Positions 27,001 through 36,251 of a stretch of 64,000 nt of DNA are shown here, piece after piece. This stretch comes from Cellvibrio polysaccharolyticus (GTDB lineage Bacteria > Pseudomonadota > Gammaproteobacteria > Pseudomonadales > Cellvibrionaceae). The notes beneath the pieces were generated by a model, which saw only the letters and a program-made list of their open reading frames with translations, was not told the DNA's origin and searched no databases. The position numbers and the translations under genes were made by a program. How positions within the stretch are numbered: the first letter of the stretch is position 1; every line of letters begins with the position of its first letter. The DNA lies in assembly GCF_015182315.1 (NCBI RefSeq), contig NZ_PRDL01000001.1, positions 3,596,001-3,660,000 on the forward strand, read 5' to 3'.

Positions 27001-29260
27001 CAAAATCATGATTGGATGCGCCGCCAGACATAGCCACAGTGGTGTTGAAAACGGCAGTGTAGGCAGCCAGGGTGGAAGATGTATAAATTTCCTGATCATC
27101 ATAATTCTGCACAATAGAGTCAATGGCAGCAACGCGGTCCGCAGCCACTATTACGCTTACCCGTTTGGTCACCATCACGTCACCGTCATCCACCGAGACG
27201 ATAAAGGCATAGCTGCCTGCCTGTGAGGGCGTCCAGCTGAACACACCATTGGCAGCATCAAGACTGGCACCGGCAGGCAAGTCGGCAGATTGATAATTCA
27301 GTTGATCCGTTACACCGGCATCGGTAGCGGTAAAATTCAGCTCAAGCGGTGCACCGACATAGCTGTAGATAACCAGCGGCTCATTACCTTGTATGAAAGC
27401 AGGCGGAGTGAAATTACCGGCGGGGTCCATGATATTGACATTGATATGATCAATATCCACCAGGCTGTTATTACCTTCTGCAGTCAGCCAGGTAATAGTG
27501 CTTACCGCGGGCACCGTAAAGGCGACATACCACCATTGGTTATTGGTATCCGGCAGCTCAATCACACGGTAAGGCTTGTCACCGGAATAGTGGGCCAGCG
27601 CCAGGGTTGCGGCGCCATGGGTTCGCACACGTAACGCGATGGTTGATGAATGCGAGTTATTAAAGGAAATATTAAACAGCGCAATTTCCGCCGGGTTTGG
27701 GCTGGGTCTTGCGGTCAGGCGAATATACGCAGACTCGCCCGTTCCCAGGGTTTCACTGTACTGATCCAGAGAAGTATAAAGTTCATCGACTTCAATCAAC
27801 CGTGAACCATGGTGCGCCCGGGGCACATGAGCAGCGCCCTCTTCTACTGCGGCACGCTGGGGAATATAAATCCAGAAGTCAGTACCACCATCCACATTGC
27901 CCCAGTTATTAACAAAGCCGTTGTTATGGTAATAAATAGTGGGCACCCGTTTTTTAAAAGCTTCATAAAAATAGGGCGCAATTTGCTCAACATTTTCGTT
28001 GCGAACATAGGTGTAGTAGTAATACACATCCCAGAAATTGGCGGTAAGCAAACGGCCACGATAAGCATCGGACAAGCGGTAGTAAATTCCCCAAATATCT
28101 CCATCTACCATAGAAAAGGGCGTTGGCGTCCAGGGCGTTTCATAGCCGATCATGAAACGCCAGAAATAATCTGCCGCGGCAAGAATACGATCATCAAGAA
28201 ACTGATAAATGTCCACCGCATTGCCCGCCGTAGAAAGCTCGCCGGTTAGCGGATCAACCAGGGTATTTTGGGCAAGAAACATACGGGCAATAATGGCGGC
28301 ATTATTCAAATCGCCACCACCATGGGCCTGGTCGCGGCCCATTTCAACGTGTTGAACACGCGGAGGACTCACCGGCAACCCGGTGGCAGCATCGGTATCT
28401 ACCAGACGAAATAATTGCTGGATAGAACCGTTAAAACCCTGATTAACCGCACCGGCGTTTACCGTCATCCACTCTACCGCCTCTTCGTAACGGGGCTTGT
28501 TATCGGTAAAAATATAACCGGCCATGGCTCCCATCAGCGGATAGAGATGCTGGTTCATGAAATGATTTTTTTCGTATTGAAAAGTTTCGATAACCGGTAT
28601 CACCAAATTATTAGTGAAAGTCAGCGTATCGTTTTCTGTCCAGTCGAGCGCAGCTATCTGGCTATCGGTATAGCGTAAAATTTCCGCACCGGTGAGCATT
28701 CTGTTTAACGGAATTCCGGTATGAATATGCGCATCACTGAAATAGGCATATTGTGCCGGGTTCATTTGTGCCCAAATGCGTACAAGACGCATGGCATTTT
28801 CACGATAGACTTCATCGCCAGTGATGTAATACATCAAGGATTGTGTATACACCTTCAGGCTGTCAGCAATAAACCGGGAGTTATCACCCTGGCTGGCAAA
28901 GCCGGTGTGCGCAGGCGCTGTCGGGTCACTGCTGCTCTCATTGCTGGAGGTAATCGTTCTTGATGCAGCGGGCGATTCAAGCATGTCTTTGTAGTAGGAA
29001 AACCACGGCTCCTGCTGCGCAGCAATTTGCGTACGAAGATTTTCCAATACCTCTTTAGTCACACCAACACCCGGGTGCACAAAACCTGAAACCGGGTCCA
29101 CCACCTGATGAATCGGCGGCTGGTAAGCGGTAATAACCGGCAAACTTTGCGCATGCGCCACAAGTGCCGATAGCAGTAACGACACTGCTCCGATTGAAAA
29201 ACCGACTGTTTTAATGATTTTTTTCTTGAAAGCGATAGACCTGCACATTTTTATTATCAT
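24047..29260 (-). CDS. Secreted alginate-lyase-family polysaccharide lyase with discoidin modules and GlyGly-CTERM-like tail
   Basis: 1737 residues. Signal peptide 1-38 ends in AHA. An alginate-lyase-type (alpha/alpha toroid) catalytic domain covers about 55-440, with NHFMNQHLYPLMGA and VEMGRDQAHGGGDLN. A beta-rich carbohydrate-binding-like part (about 500-630), a putative Ig domain (about 640-730), one F5/8 type C (discoidin) module (about 800-940) and two long duplicated discoidin-type modules follow, then Ig-like domains. A Ser-rich linker leads to the C-terminal GGGSVGLFVLFLSGLLLLS plus Arg, a GlyGly-CTERM-like sorting tail. GGAGG precedes the ATG at 29260. An operator shared with the locus lies upstream. 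Together with GH88 it likely cuts a uronic-acid polymer by beta-elimination. Substrate (alginate, glucuronan or other) is not fixed by sequence. Confidence 0.85.
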   Translation of the reverse strand: MIIKMCRSIAFKKKIIKTVGFSIGAVSLLLSALVAHAQSLPVITAYQPPIHQVVDPVSGFVHPGVGVTKEVLENLRTQIAAQQEPWFSYYKDMLESPAASRTITSSNESSSDPTAPAHTGFASQGDNSRFIADSLKVYTQSLMYYITGDEVYRENAMRLVRIWAQMNPAQYAYFSDAHIHTGIPLNRMLTGAEILRYTDSQIAALDWTENDTLTFTNNLVIPVIETFQYEKNHFMNQHLYPLMGAMAGYIFTDNKPRYEEAVEWMTVNAGAVNQGFNGSIQQLFRLVDTDAATGLPVSPPRVQHVEMGRDQAHGGGDLNNAAIIARMFLAQNTLVDPLTGELSTAGNAVDIYQFLDDRILAAADYFWRFMIGYETPWTPTPFSMVDGDIWGIYYRLSDAYRGRLLTANFWDVYYYYTYVRNENVEQIAPYFYEAFKKRVPTIYYHNNGFVNNWGNVDGGTDFWIYIPQRAAVEEGAAHVPRAHHGSRLIEVDELYTSLDQYSETLGTGESAYIRLTARPSPNPAEIALFNISFNNSHSSTIALRVRTHGAATLALAHYSGDKPYRVIELPDTNNQWWYVAFTVPAVSTITWLTAEGNNSLVDIDHINVNIMDPAGNFTPPAFIQGNEPLVIYSYVGAPLELNFTATDAGVTDQLNYQSADLPAGASLDAANGVFSWTPSQAGSYAFIVSVDDGDVMVTKRVSVIVAADRVAAIDSIVQNYDDQEIYTSSTLAAYTAVFNTTVAMSGGASNHDFAAQLLLLQQAVRELKLVTPLLEDGSMNFPAMVASSTFGNGVGVLIDSNDDTFTGFLRYANPFHTLDFGLDYKVSVTEIGIQARMNFADRGAGVTVFASNDNQNWQRITPGESLFQGAMTMLPVDSAFHNERYRYLKFQMVTHHPDALRREYQNIMELAEIRIRGQAYESGNQIAAIEPVGNPGVAGLIGIGDTLEFTLTAKEPIANLQVQIQGVNAVATSSDGIHWQIGATLNGNVRPGTVSYYVQYITVSSGASLDAFIESDLYLINKNDLIENIPTKADLIDPSTTAGRPDPAVTLQQVNYLFDNNPATSSDFRLAGNGSGGYIAFDFRENGSVALTAVDVLARQDTYFGRANGTVIQGSNDGINWATISSAAQGVSQWQTLTINNSAAFRFIRIFNSNAWFGNLAEVKFHGSYLGPVDYLDAISLSPEDTANTSGLVLKGDRVLLSIVANEPLASLQAKIQGVDAAVTSQDGIHWQAAAVMDETTADGFIQISVECTAINTSPCIKKQATTDSSKLYLVDGANLVTLDFIENNVALLDPSTTGGRPNPVATLAELAKLFDGKPATSSDFRAGSAGSNAYIGFDFGDDSGIWLSSVDVLARPDQLARIRGVVVQGSSDGTSWTTISNAAIQTAEWQTLVINSPQLWRYVRIFNNANWFGNLSELRLHTDNTAPVTGDNAPAGWVNQDVSLTLVVEDNAAGVAITHYQINQGTVQTGNQFVISEEGEHQVSYWSEDRAGNTETTKTVPVKIDKTLPEIDVLVNGRPLTDNNNLTGSQQLEIVVTDALSGIGLLTIKVDGDDQPVNSSGATLIDLGGFSGSHEILILVEDNAGNSLSDLYLFSVTAGHSSSDNSSSHQSSAQTSSTPSSSGQISSAPASSGNAASSHTSSAVISAASSSVLSAESSSFASSVQSDISAASSLSSVASENGSAASSAPVVESSSSTAQVLSSVASAAPSGSSGGGSVGLFVLFLSGLLLLSRFTL

Positions 29261-29377
29261 GGACGACCTCCATTGATCAGGCGAGAAAATGATGAAAGAA
29301 ACGTTATTACTATTTTTTTTGGCGAGCGATGTAACGACGGAAGAATCTGAACGTTTATTAAAATAGTTATTTATTTA

Positions 29378-29392
29378 TGGTATCGATAACAA
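29378..29392. promoter_or_regulatory. LacI-type operator upstream of the polysaccharide lyase gene
   Basis: TGGTATCGATAACAA is identical over 15 bp to the site upstream of the TonB receptor gene (39198-39212). The near-palindromic core with central CG is typical for LacI-family operators. It lies 118 bp before the lyase start. Confidence 0.75.
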
Positions 29393-29487
29393 ATAAATTG
29401 CACAAGAATGATTTTTGAATAAGCAGTCACAATTTAAAGCAATAAAAAGAAATCGAGCAGAGGAATAAAAATAATGTAGGCAGCAAA

Positions 29488-29532
29488 AAATATGACTGGC
29501 GCGCCCTGCAAGAAGGTGCGCCAGTCATATTT
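29488..29532 (-). terminator. Terminator after the GH28-like gene
   Basis: A perfect 15-bp stem (AAATATGACTGGCGC with its complement) and a 15-nt loop are followed on the minus strand by TTTTTT. It ends the receptor-GH97-TRAP-GH28 transcription unit and separates it from the lyase gene, which has its own promoter region. Confidence 0.88.
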
Positions 29533-29557
29533 GAAGAAAAAATGAGTGTGGGCGGGC

Positions 29558-30955
29558 CTAGCGTTTTATGGTGATATTCTCAACATAGTCACCTACATCA
29601 ATATCTTCACGGTGTAACGGTTTACCCATAACAGTTACATTCTCAAAGGTAATATTTTTCACCATGCGTTCGGCAGAAAACCCGCCGATAACGGAGCGGT
29701 TAATATCATCAGCACGAGAAGTAATATTTCGGAAGGTAATATTCTCCACGCCTCGCCCTGGCGCATGGCTGTATTTTTCGTTGTAAACAACACGGATATT
29801 AAACAGCATGCCCTCTTCAATGCTATCTACCCGAATATCCTCAAACAGTACATTTCTCACCAGGTTATTGTCACTGTTGGAAATCGCCATAGCACCCTGA
29901 TAATTCCGGTCGTCTTCGTCGTGACCAAGAATATCAATATTGCGGAAGATGATATTTTCGACCATTTCCGGATTCTCTTTATTACCATGCAAACCGATAT
30001 TGATTGGGTGAGCAACATCTGCCCATAGCGTGGAGTTGGTGACGGTAATATTGCGCGAGTCACCGTAATAGTCCCAACGGTGTCCGTAAATCGCAATGCT
30101 GTCATCAGAGGTACGCAAAAATACCTTATCTATTTCTACATCGGAGCAGCTCATCATATCGATGCCGTCTGTCCAGGAAGCGGCACTGAATGCCTTGATA
30201 TTGCGGATGGTCAGGTTGCGGGTTTGTCCGCAGTAAACCGTGTAATGTTTCGGGTTGATAACAACCGGGCCATCAAGGGTAATATGTTCCGACTTTGTAA
30301 CTTCAAACCCTCGCCCGCCCTGGTCAATAATGCCGCGCCCCACCACGTTTACGTTGTGCGCGTTATTAATGAGCAGCTTGCCTTGCAGAAGAGCACTGCC
30401 ATGGATATAAACGGTTTTATTGGAAGGGATAACAAAGGCGCCTTCGGTATCTTGCGGCGGCGTATGAACGCCAGGCCCAAACCAGATGACATCCGGGTCA
30501 GCTTCGTTGGGTATGTCGGTTTGAAGAGGGTTGGCAAACAGGTGTAAATTATGCAGACGGTCGCCATCAAACTCGATGGAAAGGTTGGCCGGGTTTTTCA
30601 ATGTAAACCTGGCAGTATTGCCTTTTAAGGTAGGTTTGACCTTGGCCGACGCCGGGCGGATTTCAACGCGCGACACATCGCCATTATTTTTTTTAACTGA
30701 TACCTCTACCTCGCCATCCATATCAAAATGAACCATAGACGCATCGCGTGGTTTATCGTGGTCTACTTTTACGTTGTATTCATACAAATCCTGCCACTCC
30801 CCGCCGGGTATTCTGACCCGCACCGTAAAGTCATCATTGTGGTGACTATAAAGCGCCTTTTGCGGTACGTCATAAGTGACAACCTGGTTATTAGCCAATG
30901 CAGGCTGGCAGACGGATACTGCCAGAAGAAGTGTTGTTATATTTCTTAAAAGCAT
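29558..30955 (-). CDS. Right-handed beta-helix glycoside hydrolase, GH28-like
   Basis: 465 residues with signal peptide (1-21, ending PALA). An N-terminal beta-sandwich (about 25-130) precedes a parallel beta-helix. Motifs resemble those of polygalacturonases: WTDGID (for NTDG), RTSDDSIAI (the catalytic DD) and INIGLHG (for GHG). Repeated short strands such as NITVTNSTLW, NIIFRNIDI and NITFENVTV mark the helix turns. It probably acts in the periplasm on oligosaccharides of the same polymer as the neighbouring lyase. GH49-like or related beta-helix families are alternatives. It follows the TRAP permease gene by 78 bp and is last in the unit. Confidence 0.8.
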   Translation of the reverse strand: MLLRNITTLLLAVSVCQPALANNQVVTYDVPQKALYSHHNDDFTVRVRIPGGEWQDLYEYNVKVDHDKPRDASMVHFDMDGEVEVSVKKNNGDVSRVEIRPASAKVKPTLKGNTARFTLKNPANLSIEFDGDRLHNLHLFANPLQTDIPNEADPDVIWFGPGVHTPPQDTEGAFVIPSNKTVYIHGSALLQGKLLINNAHNVNVVGRGIIDQGGRGFEVTKSEHITLDGPVVINPKHYTVYCGQTRNLTIRNIKAFSAASWTDGIDMMSCSDVEIDKVFLRTSDDSIAIYGHRWDYYGDSRNITVTNSTLWADVAHPINIGLHGNKENPEMVENIIFRNIDILGHDEDDRNYQGAMAISNSDNNLVRNVLFEDIRVDSIEEGMLFNIRVVYNEKYSHAPGRGVENITFRNITSRADDINRSVIGGFSAERMVKNITFENVTVMGKPLHREDIDVGDYVENITIKR

Positions 30956-31033
30956 GAAATCTCCGTAGTCACTGAATCAGAAAATAGCGGCGGTTATGAA
31001 TGCGCACTGACAGCCAATAAACGCCCTGCCGGT

Positions 31034-32983
31034 TTACAAACCGAAAAGCCGTGGCAATGCCAGGCTGATTGCCGGGAAGAACACAATCAGTAGCAAACCA
31101 ATCATTTGAAAAAGAAAAATAGGCAGCAGCGGCTTTATCAAATCGGTGATTTTTTCACCGGAAATACTGCACGCGACAAATAACACGGTGCCTACCGGCG
31201 GCGTTACCAAACCCAAGGACAGGGTGTAAACAATAATAATGCCGAAATGCACCGGGTCAACGCCAAGCGAAGTGACGACCGGGTAAAAGATAGGAGTAAA
31301 AATCAGCATCGCCGGCGACATATCCATAAAAATTCCCACCACCAACAACACCAGCACAATGAGTAACAGCACCACGGTTTTATTTTCGCTGAAACCGGTC
31401 AGTAAATTACCCACCGTGTCAGGAATATAGGAAAAGGTCATCGTCCAGCTCATCATGCCGGAGCAAGCGATAAGAAAAAGAATAACGCCGGACACAATAG
31501 CGGTATCAAGAAAAATGGCAAAAAATGCTTTTGCAGACAGCGAGCGATAAAGCAGTGCCAGAACCAGGCTGTAGAGCACCGCCACCCCGGAACCTTCAAT
31601 GGCGGTAAACACGCCACCAAGAATACCGCCGATAACGATCACCACCAGCAACAAACTCGGCAGCGCACGCCAGATTACCCGCAGCACTTCGCCAGCACTG
31701 CAACCGCCCTCTTCCGCTTTGTAACCACGCTTTTTTGCCATCAACCAGGCGGAAATCATTACCGCCACGCCCATCATAATGCCGGGCACATAACCGGCCA
31801 TAAACAAGGCAATAATAGAGGCGCCACCACCGGTAATTAATGAATAAACAATCAGGGCGCCGGAGGGCGGAATCAACATACCGCACGGTGCCGATGCGGC
31901 GTTGACCGCAGCGGTGGTTGGCATGTGGTAGCCTTTTTCGCGAGCCACCGGCGTGATAATGCCGCCGATAGCCGAGGCAGACGCAATACCGGAACCGGAC
32001 AGCGTACCGAAGAGCATATTGCCTACCACGTTGGACTGCCACAAACTGCCGGGTATGCGACGACCAATCAACATCGCCAGATCAATCAACCGCAGCGCCA
32101 AACCGGACTGACTCATAATACTGCCGGCGAGAATAAAAAATGGCAGCGCAAGAAAACCGAAGCTGTCCAATCCGTTGAAGATAGTTTGCCCGGCGGTCGG
32201 AAAAATTTTATCGAGATCCACTTGTAACGCCAGGGTGAACAAACCGGCATAAGCCAGACCAATGGCGATGGGGCTGCCCAATATCAAAAAAATCAGAAAA
32301 GCACCAAACAATACCAGCAGCGCAAAAATTTCCAGATGTTCCGTTACCAGGTAGTGAAACACGTCGGTTGTGGAAAACCACCCGCAGAGTAGCAGGGCCA
32401 GGCCCATCACCGCGGCGGTCGCCAGCAGGTCGCTAAAGCGCGCCAGACCACCGGTGAGCAAACGGTAAAGCGAGACCAGTTGAGAGAGCACAATCACCAG
32501 GCCACAAATCAACATCACCGACTGCAAAAGGCCTACCGGAATTCTGAAGATGGCGGTTTTCATTGCCATATTGTCGAGTAGCGATTGGTAACCGGCGAGG
32601 GAGAAAATTACACCGAATACCAGCGTTAGCAGGGCGTTGAACAGATTGAGCCGCGCTGCATTGCGGGCCGAGAGTTTTTCAATCAGTAGCGGCAAGTTGA
32701 GATGTCGGCCAATGACAAAGCAGTAGCCACCGGCGAGCAGGCCCAGCCAGATTAAGGCGTAGCGAAGAAATTCCTGGGTCCACATGCCCGGCGCATTGAA
32801 TACATAGCGGGAGATGACTTGCCATGAAATCGCGAAGGTCATACTGGCCACCAGTAATACCAGCGTCCATTGCATCAACCGTTCACACCCTTGCAACAGG
32901 TGGTCGCGATGACGTTGTGCGCGCTGCCTGGTGGCAGTTACTGCAGAGCTGATCATAGATTTATCCTGTTTATCAGCAATCAT
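31034..32983 (-). CDS. TRAP transporter permease, fused small and large subunits (DctQM)
   Basis: 649 residues. Residues about 30-190 form the four-helix DctQ part (WQVISRYVFNAPGMWTQEFL is the typical signature). Residues about 215-649 form the 12-helix DctM part, with LALPFFILAGSIM, GMLIPPSGALIVY and LSLGLVTPPVGTVLFVA. TRAP systems use the sodium gradient to import acidic solutes given by a periplasmic binding protein. The fused form is as in sialic-acid and some uronate transporters. It lies directly downstream of dctP in the uronate locus, so the substrate is likely a uronate or unsaturated disaccharide. Confidence 0.93.
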   Translation of the reverse strand: MIADKQDKSMISSAVTATRQRAQRHRDHLLQGCERLMQWTLVLLVASMTFAISWQVISRYVFNAPGMWTQEFLRYALIWLGLLAGGYCFVIGRHLNLPLLIEKLSARNAARLNLFNALLTLVFGVIFSLAGYQSLLDNMAMKTAIFRIPVGLLQSVMLICGLVIVLSQLVSLYRLLTGGLARFSDLLATAAVMGLALLLCGWFSTTDVFHYLVTEHLEIFALLVLFGAFLIFLILGSPIAIGLAYAGLFTLALQVDLDKIFPTAGQTIFNGLDSFGFLALPFFILAGSIMSQSGLALRLIDLAMLIGRRIPGSLWQSNVVGNMLFGTLSGSGIASASAIGGIITPVAREKGYHMPTTAAVNAASAPCGMLIPPSGALIVYSLITGGGASIIALFMAGYVPGIMMGVAVMISAWLMAKKRGYKAEEGGCSAGEVLRVIWRALPSLLLVVIVIGGILGGVFTAIEGSGVAVLYSLVLALLYRSLSAKAFFAIFLDTAIVSGVILFLIACSGMMSWTMTFSYIPDTVGNLLTGFSENKTVVLLLIVLVLLVVGIFMDMSPAMLIFTPIFYPVVTSLGVDPVHFGIIIVYTLSLGLVTPPVGTVLFVACSISGEKITDLIKPLLPIFLFQMIGLLLIVFFPAISLALPRLFGL

Positions 32984-33139
32984 TTTAATATCTGATAGTC
33001 AGCAACCAAGTCATTATGAGCTTTCCTTTAATAGGGCATACCTGTTTCAGGCCGCCCGTTTATCATCAGGAAGTGTGTTCCAAACGCTAAACGCTAAACG
33101 CTCATTGTGCCGAGCCGTGACTATTTTTCTCCTGATAAC

Positions 33140-34126
33140 TCAGGAACGTTTTTCAATGGCGAATATGGCTTTGAGTAATTTTGCTTTTTCAGGGTCTTGC
33201 ATGGCTTTTTCGTACATGGGTTCCACCGCCTTAATCAGCGGTGTTTTATCAATTTCATAAAATTGCACCCCGGCCTCATCAATTGCTTTTTGTTTGAACA
33301 GCTGTTCTTTTTCTTCGGCGTAGGTAATAGAGTTGGCGCTGATGCGGGCGAATTCTTCGTTCACAATAAGGCGGTCTGTTTCACTCAGACTCTGCTGAAA
33401 CTTTAAACTGCTCACCACGAAGTCGGTCAGGCGGGTATGTTCGGTCAGTAGTACGTGCTTGGTGACATCGCTGAAACGCGCTTCGTAAATACCCGCTACA
33501 CCACCTTCTGCGCCGTCCACAACACCTTGTTGCAGCGCAGAGTAGAGTTCCCCAAAAGATAAAACCGTGGGTACGGCACCGAAGCGCACCAGCATATCAA
33601 TGTAGGTTTGGCTGGAGATGGTGCGCAAACGCAGTGATTGCAAATCCGCATGGTTTTTTATCGGGCGGGTGCTGTAGATGCTGCGAAAGTCGCTGCTGAG
33701 ATAACCCAGAAACGCGAAGCGGTGTTTGCTGGCGGCTTCAAAAAGTGCATCGCGGAACAAGTCGTTATCCATTACCTGCCGGTATTCCTCTGCGGAACGA
33801 AACAGGTAAGGCATATTGATAACTTCAAAGGCGGGGATGACCGACTCCAGCGAGGCGCTGTTGATTAACCCTACATCAACCACGCCGCGCTGAATATGTT
33901 GAAAATATTGCAACTGGTCGCCCAGCACACCACCGTGAAAAATTTTGAATGTGACGCGGCCTTCGGTTCTTTGTTCAACGCGCTCGGAAAATTCCGACAA
34001 TAAACGTCCGGCGGTGCCGTCGGCCTGGATGTCGGTAGCAATTTTATAGAGCGTTGCCTGCGCCTGGCTGGCTGCCAGTAGCAGAGCCGGAATTGCCACT
34101 AGTCGTAACACGGCGGATAGTTTCAT
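33140..34126 (-). CDS. TRAP transporter solute-binding protein (DctP family)
   Basis: 328 residues with a signal peptide (about 1-25, ending AQA). Family segments include VFKIFHGG-like TFKIFHGGVLGD, GVVDVGLINSASL, FEVINMPYLFRS, LRLRTISSQTYIDM and LQQGVVDGAEGG. The conserved Arg at LRLRT would bind the substrate carboxylate. ATG 34126 is chosen; the frame has a TTG two codons earlier. It lies between GH97 and the fused permease gene in one transcription unit. A tandem (AAACGCT)3 repeat lies just downstream at 33082-33102. Confidence 0.93.
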   Translation of the reverse strand: MKLSAVLRLVAIPALLLAASQAQATLYKIATDIQADGTAGRLLSEFSERVEQRTEGRVTFKIFHGGVLGDQLQYFQHIQRGVVDVGLINSASLESVIPAFEVINMPYLFRSAEEYRQVMDNDLFRDALFEAASKHRFAFLGYLSSDFRSIYSTRPIKNHADLQSLRLRTISSQTYIDMLVRFGAVPTVLSFGELYSALQQGVVDGAEGGVAGIYEARFSDVTKHVLLTEHTRLTDFVVSSLKFQQSLSETDRLIVNEEFARISANSITYAEEKEQLFKQKAIDEAGVQFYEIDKTPLIKAVEPMYEKAMQDPEKAKLLKAIFAIEKRS

Positions 34127-34206
34127 CAGCAAAGCCCGTGGGTGAACGTTTTCAAGGTGAAGAGCCCTTTATCAGCCGCGAGCGTCCTTGCTGTACGCGA
34201 GATCAA

Positions 34207-36102
34207 TTATTGTTTTGCGATATGAATAGCAATGCCGCCAGATGCCTGCAAGTCAAAGTTTTCAACAGATTCGCGGGTTACCACCAGGTCTTTGATAGAG
34301 ACTTTTGTTTTGCTGGTAGAAGTGGGGTCATCATAGTAAACGCGTGCATTGTAGCGACCACCAGCGTCAAGAAAATCAAAGTTGACACTAATGCTGCGCT
34401 TGTCGTTATTGGTAATGGCACCGAGGAACCAGTCATCGCCGGAGCGGCGAGCGGTGACAATATGCTCACTGATGTTGCCAGACAGGATGCGGGTATCATC
34501 CCATACGGTGGGCACTTTGGCGAAAAATTCGATTTCCTTTTCGCCGGTGTAGTCACTGGCTTTGTCATACCAGAAGAGGGTTTGCAACGGACTGTACATC
34601 ACCACCGCCAAGGCCAATTGGTGGGCATGGGTGGTTTTAATGCGATCCGAGTAATAGCAAATGGTGTAATCGCCCATGCCCGCCAGCCCGCGTGTAAATG
34701 GCAAGGTGGCATTGTGGGTGGCATCCGGCATTTCTTCGTTACCGCGAATACCTTCTACCGTTACCACGTTGGGCCAGGTACGCTGTTCGCCGGTAAAACG
34801 GAACTCATCGTGAATGTTTACCATCAACTGATTTTCTGCCGCACGCTTGATGGAGTCATAGAGCCAGGCAGTCCAGCGGTGTGCGCCTACTTGTACGAAT
34901 CCGTACTTAACGCCGACTACGCCCCATTCTTTATAGATGGGAAATATTTCTGCATCCTGTTTCAACAATGCCTGCTGATTGACGTACAGCCAGATGCCCA
35001 CGCCTTTGGATTTTCCGTATTCAATGATACGTTGCATATCCAGATCAATCGCCACTTTGCCCGCATCGGATTCAAAGGTGAATGCCGGACCGTACCACTT
35101 CCAATCAAACAACAAATATTGCAGATTGTGTTGCGCCGCAAAATCAATCCAGGCGAATGCGCCTTCGTTGGTCAGTGACATATCCCGAACAATTTTTCCC
35201 GGTTTAATCCAGGAGGTATCGGCAATACGCGATGCCTCATTCAGGTTGAGCAAAATATCATTATTTTCAATCAGCGCAGCAGCGCTGTCTGCCACCATCA
35301 CCACGCGCCATGGCGTGCCAGTGCCGGTAATCAAATCCACCGGGTCATGCATGCGGGTTATTACGGTATTCTTCCGTTCGGCCAATGCAAATTTGGTGCG
35401 TACATAGTCGGTCACGTTTGCCTCTGCCAGCGCAGCAAACAAGCCGTTCGGTAACTCCAGTACTAACGGGCGCTCGCTGGTCGTTGGCCAGTCTTTCAGT
35501 GGCAAACGGCTGTCCGGCCCTTGCGCCCAGGGAGTGAACCAGGCCATGGTTTTTTCCGGCAAGGTGAATTCGGTATTCTCGGCCATTACCCGGTAATAAA
35601 TGCCGGTGGGGTTGTCAGGGAAAAAATAACGAAAGGCAATGCCTTCGTCGTAAGCACGCACATCAAGGTGCATGGTGTAGGCATCGTTGGTTTGATGCAC
35701 GAAGGCAACTTGCATGGCATTGTAATGGTCTTGCACGTTGCTGCGTTCACCGTACACCGGCTGCCAGGTATTTTTATGGTTACTTCTTTTTACTTCCCCC
35801 ATAGCGAGGCCAGCAAACCAGTCGCCCTGCGGGGTGTTTTTAATGGCCAGCGCCCATTCGGATAAATGGTTGTCCAGATCCATATGTAAAGCGGATTTTT
35901 CAATCACCGCTTTTTTATCTTTTTGTACACGATAATGCAGAGACGCTTTACCTTTTTCCGTCTGGCTGTAATACAAGGTTATTTGAAGCTTGCCGTCTGG
36001 CGATACCAGCACTTCTTCGGTGTTTTTTGTAGCCGCCTGCGCCTGGCTGGAGCAGAACAGCAACACCAGTAAAGATAAAAATGTTGTTATCGTTTTTTTC
36101 AT
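34207..36102 (-). CDS. Glycoside hydrolase family 97, SusB-like
   Basis: 631 residues with signal peptide (1-23, ending AQA). The N-terminal beta-supersandwich (about 30-280) is followed by a TIM barrel with LLFDWKWYGPAF, WGVVGVKYGFV, HDEFRFTGEQRTWPN and TVEGIRGNEE, and a C-terminal beta-domain. The residue that is the Asp nucleophile in retaining GH97 enzymes appears as Gly (VKYGF), which points to the inverting, calcium-dependent alpha-glucosidase type. It sits between the TonB receptor and dctP, so it probably trims alpha-linked side sugars in the periplasm. Confidence 0.92.
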   Translation of the reverse strand: MKKTITTFLSLLVLLFCSSQAQAATKNTEEVLVSPDGKLQITLYYSQTEKGKASLHYRVQKDKKAVIEKSALHMDLDNHLSEWALAIKNTPQGDWFAGLAMGEVKRSNHKNTWQPVYGERSNVQDHYNAMQVAFVHQTNDAYTMHLDVRAYDEGIAFRYFFPDNPTGIYYRVMAENTEFTLPEKTMAWFTPWAQGPDSRLPLKDWPTTSERPLVLELPNGLFAALAEANVTDYVRTKFALAERKNTVITRMHDPVDLITGTGTPWRVVMVADSAAALIENNDILLNLNEASRIADTSWIKPGKIVRDMSLTNEGAFAWIDFAAQHNLQYLLFDWKWYGPAFTFESDAGKVAIDLDMQRIIEYGKSKGVGIWLYVNQQALLKQDAEIFPIYKEWGVVGVKYGFVQVGAHRWTAWLYDSIKRAAENQLMVNIHDEFRFTGEQRTWPNVVTVEGIRGNEEMPDATHNATLPFTRGLAGMGDYTICYYSDRIKTTHAHQLALAVVMYSPLQTLFWYDKASDYTGEKEIEFFAKVPTVWDDTRILSGNISEHIVTARRSGDDWFLGAITNNDKRSISVNFDFLDAGGRYNARVYYDDPTSTSKTKVSIKDLVVTRESVENFDLQASGGIAIHIAKQ

Positions 36103-36251
36103 CAGACTATGCCTTTGTTAATGCCGGCCTGTTAATGGCAGGTTGCTCGAATAACAACCCTTTGCGTCAAACCGGTATGAACGACTATAAAAACGAGGCA
36201 TCCGAAGATGCCTCCAACGGGATCTACCCATGCTAAAAGCTGAACACTCAA

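Noticed and set aside
33082..33102. Three tandem AAACGCT units as a regulatory iteron
   Set aside because: Only three copies, between dctP and the permease gene of one unit; no evidence for a binding site.
34054..35178. 374-residue plus-strand frame over GH97 and dctP
   Set aside because: It covers two well-supported minus-strand genes and resembles no family.
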